Of a stretch of DNA of 64,000 nucleotides, positions 58,667-64,000 are shown in pieces. A program made the translations under genes and the position numbers. The notes under the pieces were generated by a model. That model was not told the origin of the DNA and ran no database searches. It saw nothing but the letters and a program-made list of their open reading frames with translations. The stretch is from the NCBI RefSeq assembly GCF_003850245.1, contig NZ_CP031015.1:620001-684000 (forward strand), given 5' to 3'. The stretch is from Microbacterium sp. ABRD28. GTDB taxonomy: Bacteria > Actinomycetota > Actinomycetes > Actinomycetales > Microbacteriaceae. Positions within the stretch are counted from its first letter, which is position 1. Each line of letters begins with the position of its first letter.

Positions 58667-59731
58667 ATGACCGCGACTCTGCCGTCGCCGGCGTCGGCAC
58701 CCGCCGATTCCGGTCGAGATGAGCCGAAGGATCGGATGCGCCGATCCGTCCGCTCCCCCTTCCGCCAGCGTCTGTCGAAGGCCGACCAGAAGGCCTCGCC
58801 CTACCTCTACGTCGCCCCGTTCTTCCTGCTGTTCGGCGTCGTCGGCCTCTTTCCGCTGCTCTACACGCTCAACGTCTCGCTGTACGACTGGGACCTGCTG
58901 CAGGGACAGGGCGACTTCGTGGGGCTCGGCAACTTCGTCGAGATCCTGAACGACCGGATGTTCTGGAACGCGGTGTTCAACACCATCAGCATCTTTCTCC
59001 TCTCGGCCATCCCGCAGCTCACGATCGCCCTCATCGTCGCGTACCTCCTCGACCGGGGCCTGCGCGCCCCGACCTTCTGGCGGATGAGCGTTCTCCTCCC
59101 GTTCGTGGTCACCCCGGTCGCGGTCGCGCTCATCTTCTCGAGCATCTTCAGCGACGTCGATGGGCTGGCGAACAACCTCCTCAACATCTTCGGCATCCCC
59201 GACCAGCAGTGGAAGCAGGACCGGTTCCTCAGCCATCTCGCGATCGCGATCATGGTCAACTTCCGGTGGACCGGTTACAACGCCCTCATCCTCCTCGCCG
59301 CCATGCAGGCGGTTCCGCGCGACCTGTACGAATCCGCCGCCATCGACGGCGCGGGTCCGGTGCGACGCTTCTTCTCGATCACCATCCCGACGATCCGCCC
59401 GACGTTGATCTTCGTCATCATCACGGCCACCATCGGCGGGCTGCAGATCTTCGCCGAACCGCGCCTGTTCGACGTCTCGGCCGCCGGCGGGATCGGCGGG
59501 AGCGACCGCCAGTTCCAGACCATGGTCCTCTTCCTCTGGGATCTCGCCTTCTTTCGCACGAACCTCGGTGAGGCGTCCGCCGTCGCGTGGCTGCTGTTCC
59601 TTCTGATCGTGCTGTTCGGCGTCCTCAACTTCCTGATCGCCCGTCGCATCGCGACATCCGACTCCCGATCCGACCGCAGAGCACGCCGCATCGCACGGCG
59701 TCAGGCCCGCACCCACGGAGGCGTCGCATGA
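58667..59731 (+). CDS. cebF: Cellobiose ABC transporter permease, CebF type
   Basis: Membrane protein of 354 residues with six predicted helices after a polar 45-residue N-terminus. The EAA loop is ESAAIDGAGPVRRFFSITIPTIRPT, and VGLFPLLYTLNVSLYDWDLLQG is a typical MalF-like first helix. A long hydrophilic C-terminus (SDRRARRIARRQAR) is cytoplasmic. The ATG at 58667 follows GAGAGGAACTG. It partners with CebG. Confidence 0.92.
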   Translation: MTATLPSPASAPADSGRDEPKDRMRRSVRSPFRQRLSKADQKASPYLYVAPFFLLFGVVGLFPLLYTLNVSLYDWDLLQGQGDFVGLGNFVEILNDRMFWNAVFNTISIFLLSAIPQLTIALIVAYLLDRGLRAPTFWRMSVLLPFVVTPVAVALIFSSIFSDVDGLANNLLNIFGIPDQQWKQDRFLSHLAIAIMVNFRWTGYNALILLAAMQAVPRDLYESAAIDGAGPVRRFFSITIPTIRPTLIFVIITATIGGLQIFAEPRLFDVSAAGGIGGSDRQFQTMVLFLWDLAFFRTNLGEASAVAWLLFLLIVLFGVLNFLIARRIATSDSRSDRRARRIARRQARTHGGVA

Positions 59732-60657
59732 GTGTCACCATCCCCGAGCCCCTTCCCGCGGTGCAGGTCGAGACTCTCGACAACGATCCGCCGGAGCGAC
59801 CCGGCAGACGCCGGCGCGGTCGCGAGACCGGCAACGCCGGCATCGGCAGCCGTCCGGGCTTCCTCACTTACGGCCTGCTCGCCGCCTTCATCCTCGGCAG
59901 CGTCTATCCGCTCTGGTGGTCGTTCGTCGTCGCCAGCGGCACGAACGCCACCCGGGGCGAGACGCTTCCGCTCAATCCCGGTGGCAACTTCCTCGCCAAC
60001 GCCGCCCGTGTGCTCGACGCCATCCCGTTCTGGCTGGCGCTCGGAAACTCGATCGTGATCTCGGGTGTCATCACCGTCTCGGTCGTGACGTTCTCCACGA
60101 TCGCCGGCTACGCCTTCGCCAAGCTGAAGTTCCGCGGCCGTAACGGGCTCATGCTCTTCGTCATCGCCACCATGGCGATCCCCACACAGCTCGGCATCAT
60201 CCCGCTGTTCATGGTCATGCGCGAACTCGGCTGGACCGGCACGATCGGCGCAGTCATCGTGCCCACCCTCGTCACCGCGTTCGGGGTGTTCTTCATGCGC
60301 CAGTACCTCGTCGACGTCATCCCCGACGAGCTGATCGAGGCCGCCCGGGTGGACGGGGCCGGGCAGTTCCGCACCTTCCTCACCGTCGGGGTGCCCGCCG
60401 CGCGCCCGGCCATGGCGATCCTCGGGCTGTTCACCTTCATGACGGCCTGGACCGACTACCTGTGGCCTCTCATCGTGCTGAGCCCATCCAACCCGACCCT
60501 CCAGACGGCCCTCAGCCAGCTACAGTCGGGCTACTACATCGACTACTCGATCGTGCTCGCAGGCGCCGTGATGGCTACGATTCCGCTGTTGATCCTCTTC
60601 GTGATCGCGGGCAAGCAGCTCATCAGCGGGATCATGGCAGGAGCAGTGAAAGGCTGA
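59728..60657 (+). CDS. cebG: Cellobiose ABC transporter permease, CebG type
   Basis: Membrane protein of 309 residues. A polar N-terminus (ERPGRRRRGRE) precedes six helices; the EAA loop is EAARVDGAGQFRTFLTVGVPAARPA. AYAFAKLKFRGRNG and GIIPLFMVMRELGW follow the MalG-like pattern. ATGA overlaps the cebF stop. No ATPase is encoded in the operon; actinobacterial CebEFG systems use the shared MsiK ATPase encoded elsewhere. Confidence 0.92.
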   Translation: MSVTIPEPLPAVQVETLDNDPPERPGRRRRGRETGNAGIGSRPGFLTYGLLAAFILGSVYPLWWSFVVASGTNATRGETLPLNPGGNFLANAARVLDAIPFWLALGNSIVISGVITVSVVTFSTIAGYAFAKLKFRGRNGLMLFVIATMAIPTQLGIIPLFMVMRELGWTGTIGAVIVPTLVTAFGVFFMRQYLVDVIPDELIEAARVDGAGQFRTFLTVGVPAARPAMAILGLFTFMTAWTDYLWPLIVLSPSNPTLQTALSQLQSGYYIDYSIVLAGAVMATIPLLILFVIAGKQLISGIMAGAVKG

Positions 60658-60658
60658 C

Positions 60659-62158
60659 ATGACCATCGACCTCACCGAGGACCCTCGCCTCGACGTCACC
60701 GGCGCCCGCGCCTTCCCGCCCGGTTTCCTCTTCGGCGCCGCCACCGCGGCGTATCAGATCGAGGGTGCCGCGCACGAAGACGGACGACGCGACTCCATTT
60801 GGGACGCGTTCAGCCGTGTTCCCGGCGCCGTCATCAACGGCGACAACGGCGACGTGGCGTGCGACCACTACCACCGCTATCGCGACGACGTCGCGCTGAT
60901 GAAGGAGATGGGCCTCCAGACCTATCGCTTCTCCACCTCCTGGTCGCGCGTGCGACCGGACGGCGGGGCGGTGAACCCCGCCGGCGTCGACTTCTACCGC
61001 CGCCTCGTCGACGAGCTGCTCGACGCCGGCATCCTCCCCTGGCTGACGCTCTACCACTGGGACCTTCCGCAGGCGCTGCAGGAACGGGGTGGCTGGGCGA
61101 ACCGCGACACCGCCGACCGCTTCACCGAGTACGCGCTCGACATGCACGACGCACTCGGCGACCGGGTCAACGTCTGGACCACGCTCAACGAGCCGTGGTG
61201 CGCGTCGTTCCTCAGCTATACGGCGGGGATCCATGCCCCGGGGCACTTCAGCATGACCGAGGGCATGCTCGCCTCCCACCACCTGCTCCTCGGCCACGGT
61301 CAGACCGTGCGCGAGCTCCGCGCGCGTGATGCGTCGCTGACCCTCGGCATCACGCTGAACCTCACGGTGGCCGATCCCGCTGATCCGACCGCCCCGGCCG
61401 ATGTCGACGCGGCACGTCGCATCGACGGACAGTTCAACCGCTGGTTCCTCGACCCCCTCTTCCGGGGGGAGTATCCGGCCGACATCCTCGCGGATTTCCA
61501 GAAGAAGGATGCCGCGGCCGTCGCCGTCTTCACCGAGGCTGTGCAGCCCGGAGACCTCGCCGCGATCGGCACGCCGTTCGACACCCTCGGGGTGAACTAC
61601 TACCACGGTGAACTCGTGGGCGGGACGCCCCCGGTCGTCGCGCCGCCGCGCGGCGACGCTCCGACCGATCGCGTGACGACGTCGCCGTTCCCGGCATCCG
61701 ACGGGATCTTCTGGCATGACCGGGAGCTCGCCCGCACCGCGATGAACTGGGAGGTGCAGCCCGAGGGGCTGACACGTCTGCTGAAGCGCACGTGGGACGA
61801 GTACGCCGAGCCGGCGGGCGTCGCACTCTACGTCACCGAGAACGGCGCGGCCTACGACGACGAGGTGATCGTCGACGACGGCGAGACGCGGGTCCCCGAC
61901 GCCGAGCGGACGGCGTTCCTCCGGGCGCACCTGGGTGCGGTGCTGGACGCCGCCGAGGCAGGTGTCGATGTGCGCGGCTACTTCTACTGGTCGTTGCTGG
62001 ACAACTACGAGTGGGCGTGGGGATATGAGAAGCGGTTCGGCATCGTCCGGGTCGACTACGACACCCAGGTGCGCACGGTGAAGGACTCCGGCCGGGAGTA
62101 CCGCCGTATCATCGCAGCACGAGAGCTCGACGACGTCCACCCGGAGGTCGCGTCGTAG
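60659..62158 (+). CDS. bglC: GH1 beta-glucosidase (BglC type)
   Basis: Intracellular beta-glucosidase of 499 residues without signal peptide. It has FGAATAAYQIEGA near the N-terminus, YRFSTSWSRVRPDG, the acid/base Glu in TTLNEPWCASF, the nucleophile Glu in LYVTENGAAYDD and DNYEWAWGYEKRFGIVRVDY near the end, all GH1 signatures. It cleaves imported cellobiose to glucose. It follows cebG with one base between stop and start. Confidence 0.95.
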   Translation: MTIDLTEDPRLDVTGARAFPPGFLFGAATAAYQIEGAAHEDGRRDSIWDAFSRVPGAVINGDNGDVACDHYHRYRDDVALMKEMGLQTYRFSTSWSRVRPDGGAVNPAGVDFYRRLVDELLDAGILPWLTLYHWDLPQALQERGGWANRDTADRFTEYALDMHDALGDRVNVWTTLNEPWCASFLSYTAGIHAPGHFSMTEGMLASHHLLLGHGQTVRELRARDASLTLGITLNLTVADPADPTAPADVDAARRIDGQFNRWFLDPLFRGEYPADILADFQKKDAAAVAVFTEAVQPGDLAAIGTPFDTLGVNYYHGELVGGTPPVVAPPRGDAPTDRVTTSPFPASDGIFWHDRELARTAMNWEVQPEGLTRLLKRTWDEYAEPAGVALYVTENGAAYDDEVIVDDGETRVPDAERTAFLRAHLGAVLDAAEAGVDVRGYFYWSLLDNYEWAWGYEKRFGIVRVDYDTQVRTVKDSGREYRRIIAARELDDVHPEVAS

Positions 62159-62201
62159 CATCGACCGCGAGGCGGGTGCCCCGCGGGCGAGGAGGCATCC
62201 C

Positions 62202-62231
62202 ATGAGCAGTGACACCGGCGATGAGTACTGA
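62202..62231 (+). CDS. Possible nine-residue leader peptide overlapping the cebR start
   Basis: ATGAGCAGTGACACCGGCGA and ten further bases encode MSSDTGDEY and stop. Its ATG lies 7 nt after the strong ribosome site GAGGAGG (62189-62195). The cebR starts GTG 62209 and ATG 62221 lie inside it in a different frame, farther from the site. It may couple or limit translation of the repressor. Alternatively it is incidental. Confidence 0.3.
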   Translation: MSSDTGDEY

Positions 62232-63234
62232 CGCCACGCGGGCTGCCGCGACCATCGAAGAGGTGGCCGCGGCCGCCGGTGTCTCCCGCTCCACGGTGTC
62301 GCGCGTGGTCAACGGGTCGACGGCCGTGAGCCCGTCCGCACTGGAGTCGGTGCGCCGCGCCATCGCCCAGCTGAACTACGTGCCCAATCGTGCTGCCCGC
62401 TCGCTCGCCAGCCGTCAGACCCACGCGGTGGCGCTCATCGTGCCCGAGGACACCACCCGCTTCTTCGGCGACCCGTTCTTCGCGGCGATCGTGTCGGGCA
62501 TCAACCGTCGTCTCAGCCGCTCGGACTACGTCTTGAACCTGTTCATCGCCAGCGACGACCCCGGGGACAAGACGACGAGCTACCTGCGCAGCGGCTCGGT
62601 CGACGGGGCGGTCGTGGTCTCGCACCACACGAGCGACACGTTCCTCGACCGGATCGCCAGCGCTCTCCCGGTCGTGTACGGCGGCCGGCCGCCCCGGCTC
62701 GGACCCCTGGACTACTACGTCGACGTCGACAACCTGCAGGGCGGGAAGGATGCTGCGGCACACCTGATCGCGAAGGGGAGGCGTCGCATCGCGACGATCA
62801 CGGGGTCGCTGACGATGGCGGCGGGCATCGACCGACTGGCAGGATTCCGCGAGGCACTGGCGGCCGAGGGGCTCACGGAGGTGGCCGTCGAGGACGGCGA
62901 CTTCACGACCGACGGCGGAATGCGCGCGATGGAGCGCATCGTCTACAGCGGCGTGGAGTTCGACGGACTGTTCGTCGCGAGTGACCTCATGGCGCAGGGC
63001 GCCGTGGAGGTGCTGCGCCGCACCGGGCGCAGCGTTCCCGACGACGTCGCCGTCGTCGGCTTCGACGACTCGCCCATCGCCGTGGCGGTGCAGCCGGCGT
63101 TGACGACGATGCGTCAGCCCTCGCTGCAGCAGGGCGAGCAGATGGCGGGTGTGCTCCTCGACCTTCTGGCCGGTCGGCAACCGCCGCACGCGACCATCCT
63201 CGGCACCGAACTGGTGGTGCGCGACTCGACCTGA
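62221..63234 (+). CDS. cebR: LacI family repressor of the cellobiose operon
   Basis: Regulator of 337 residues. The HTH is TIEEVAAAAGVSRSTVSRVV (13-32), followed by the hinge NRAARSLASRQTHAVALIVPED and a sugar-binding domain ending in VPDDVAVVGFDDSPIAVAV and QPSLQQGEQMAGVLL. It lies last in the operon it should control, as in Streptomyces. The three CebR-like boxes upstream of cebE are its probable sites, with cellobiose as inducer. GTG 62209 is the alternative start. Confidence 0.9.
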   Translation: MSTDATRAAATIEEVAAAAGVSRSTVSRVVNGSTAVSPSALESVRRAIAQLNYVPNRAARSLASRQTHAVALIVPEDTTRFFGDPFFAAIVSGINRRLSRSDYVLNLFIASDDPGDKTTSYLRSGSVDGAVVVSHHTSDTFLDRIASALPVVYGGRPPRLGPLDYYVDVDNLQGGKDAAAHLIAKGRRRIATITGSLTMAAGIDRLAGFREALAAEGLTEVAVEDGDFTTDGGMRAMERIVYSGVEFDGLFVASDLMAQGAVEVLRRTGRSVPDDVAVVGFDDSPIAVAVQPALTTMRQPSLQQGEQMAGVLLDLLAGRQPPHATILGTELVVRDST

Positions 63235-63274
63235 CTTCCGTGCGGACCCACTCCGCAGCTGAGCGCCCCCCGGC

Positions 63275-64000
63275 TCAGCGTTCGACGGGGTCGCCGCCGA
63301 GCTGTCCCACCGCCGGAAGCGGGCCGCCGTCGTCGGCGCCCGTCCGCCGCCACCGGGCGACGGCGTTGCCGAGGTGATAGATCACGAGCGCTGCGGCCGT
63401 GCCCAGCACGATCGCCCCGAGCTGGAAATCGCCCCACTCGAGGGTGAACCCGGCGATGGCGACGACCAGGGCGACGGCCGCGGTGTACTGATTGACGGGC
63501 CGGGAGAAGTCCACGCGGTTGTCGACCCAGATCTTGATGCCGATGATGCCGATCAGCCCGTACAGGGCGGTGGTGACGCCACCGAGCACCCCCGCGGGGA
63601 TCGAGTTGAACAGCGCCCCGACCTTGGGCGACAGGCTGAGCAGGATGGCGGTGGCTCCGGCCACCCAGTACGCGGCGGTGGAGTACACCCGCGTCGCCGC
63701 CATCACGCCGATGTTCTCGCCGTAGGTCGTCGTGCCCGAACCGCCGAAGAACCCCGCGAGCGTGGTGGCGGCGCCATCGGCGATGAGGGCGCGCCCGGTC
63801 GAGCGGTTCACCGAGGCATCCGTCATCGTCGCCACGCCGCGGACGTGCCCGACGTTCTCGGCGATGAGCACCAGCACGACGGGCAGGAACATCGCGATGA
63901 CGCTCCAGGTGCCGGGGGAGCCGAAGTCGGCGATCTGGAACTCGGGGAGGCCCACCCATGCGGCCTCACCGACGGCGGTGAAGTCGACGGCGCCCACGAG
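63275..64000 (-). CDS. NCS2-family nucleobase permease (5' part outside window)
   Basis: C-terminal part (about 241 residues seen) of a uracil/xanthine permease. Membrane helices and the family motifs VVLVLIAENVGHVRGV, STGRALIADGAATTLAGFFGGSGTTTYGENIGVMAATRVYS and GVLGGVTTALYGLIGIIGIKIW are clear; the first is the NCS2 QH/ENxGH element and the second the SGTTTYGEN substrate region of UraA-like proteins. The start lies beyond 64000. Uracil is the closest pattern; xanthine or urate transport would fit the purine genes. Confidence 0.9.
   Translation of the reverse strand, partial: LVGAVDFTAVGEAAWVGLPEFQIADFGSPGTWSVIAMFLPVVLVLIAENVGHVRGVATMTDASVNRSTGRALIADGAATTLAGFFGGSGTTTYGENIGVMAATRVYSTAAYWVAGATAILLSLSPKVGALFNSIPAGVLGGVTTALYGLIGIIGIKIWVDNRVDFSRPVNQYTAAVALVVAIAGFTLEWGDFQLGAIVLGTAAALVIYHLGNAVARWRRTGADDGGPLPAVGQLGGDPVER

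Overview
High-GC actinobacterial chromosome segment, most like a member of the Microbacteriaceae (Microbacterium-type). The basis is about 70% GC with strong G/C third-position bias, frequent GTG starts, ATGA/GTGA gene overlaps, probable leaderless starts placed 6 nt after a -10 hexamer, and CebR-, SCO4848- and ECF42/DGPF-type families. No rRNA or tRNA gene, CRISPR array or complete insertion sequence was seen. The genus is an inference.

Layout. 1-5.6 kb: end of a KimA-like APC transporter, an M20 amidohydrolase, and a LacI-regulated alpha-glucosidase with a perfect LacI-type operator. 5.7-7.5 kb: apt, a MerR regulator with its operator, and a small membrane protein. 7.5-16 kb: purine-ring catabolism, with hpxO-uraH-uraD on the minus strand divergent from allB, an acetamidase/formamidase-amidase fusion, pucG and allC. 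16-24.3 kb: a compositionally different accessory island with a membrane protein, a methyltransferase, hypothetical genes, a PD-(D/E)XK-like protein, a two-gene unit of unknown function, a DEDDh exonuclease-BRCT-Cys-rich protein and a frameshifted serine recombinase. 24.3-31 kb: MmcQ-like protein, an ECF42 sigma/DGPF pair, a flavin-based membrane electron-transfer operon (ferric-reductase-like flavoprotein, FMN-binding protein, ApbE) and a convergent two-component system. 31-41 kb: small single genes, including an acyltransferase, alpha/beta hydrolases, SoxR with its operator, and a regulator/dehydrogenase/cupin module. 41.6-44.3 kb: a Tat-lipoprotein intradiol dioxygenase followed by its own tatA-tatC-tatB. 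44.5-45.9 kb: a second DGPF/ECF42 pair. 46.2-54.7 kb: an NMT1-type ABC transporter divergent from xanthine dehydrogenase xdhA-xdhB-xdhC. 54.7-57.1 kb: a 2-hydroxyacid dehydrogenase, a DUF1761 protein, purQ and purS. 57.1-63.2 kb: a cellobiose operon (cebE-cebF-cebG-bglC-cebR) behind three CebR-like boxes. 63.3 kb to the end: a partial NCS2 nucleobase permease.

How the genes work together. The xdh block and the 7.5-16 kb block together encode hypoxanthine/xanthine to urate (XdhABC), urate to 5-hydroxyisourate (HpxO), then OHCU (UraH), allantoin (UraD), allantoate (AllB) and ureidoglycine (AllC), which PucG transaminates. The fused amidase is well placed to finish the oxalurate/oxamate branch. 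The edge NCS2 permease and possibly the NMT1-type ABC importer would supply substrate. The ceb operon and the LacI/alpha-glucosidase pair handle beta- and alpha-glucosides.

Structures beyond the gene list. Three copies of a palindromic element built from four 11-bp units at fixed 19/18/19-bp spacing lie at 7.1, 44.3 and 46.1 kb. The Tat substrate with a private Tat translocase and the formamidase-amidase fusion are the other main points of interest.
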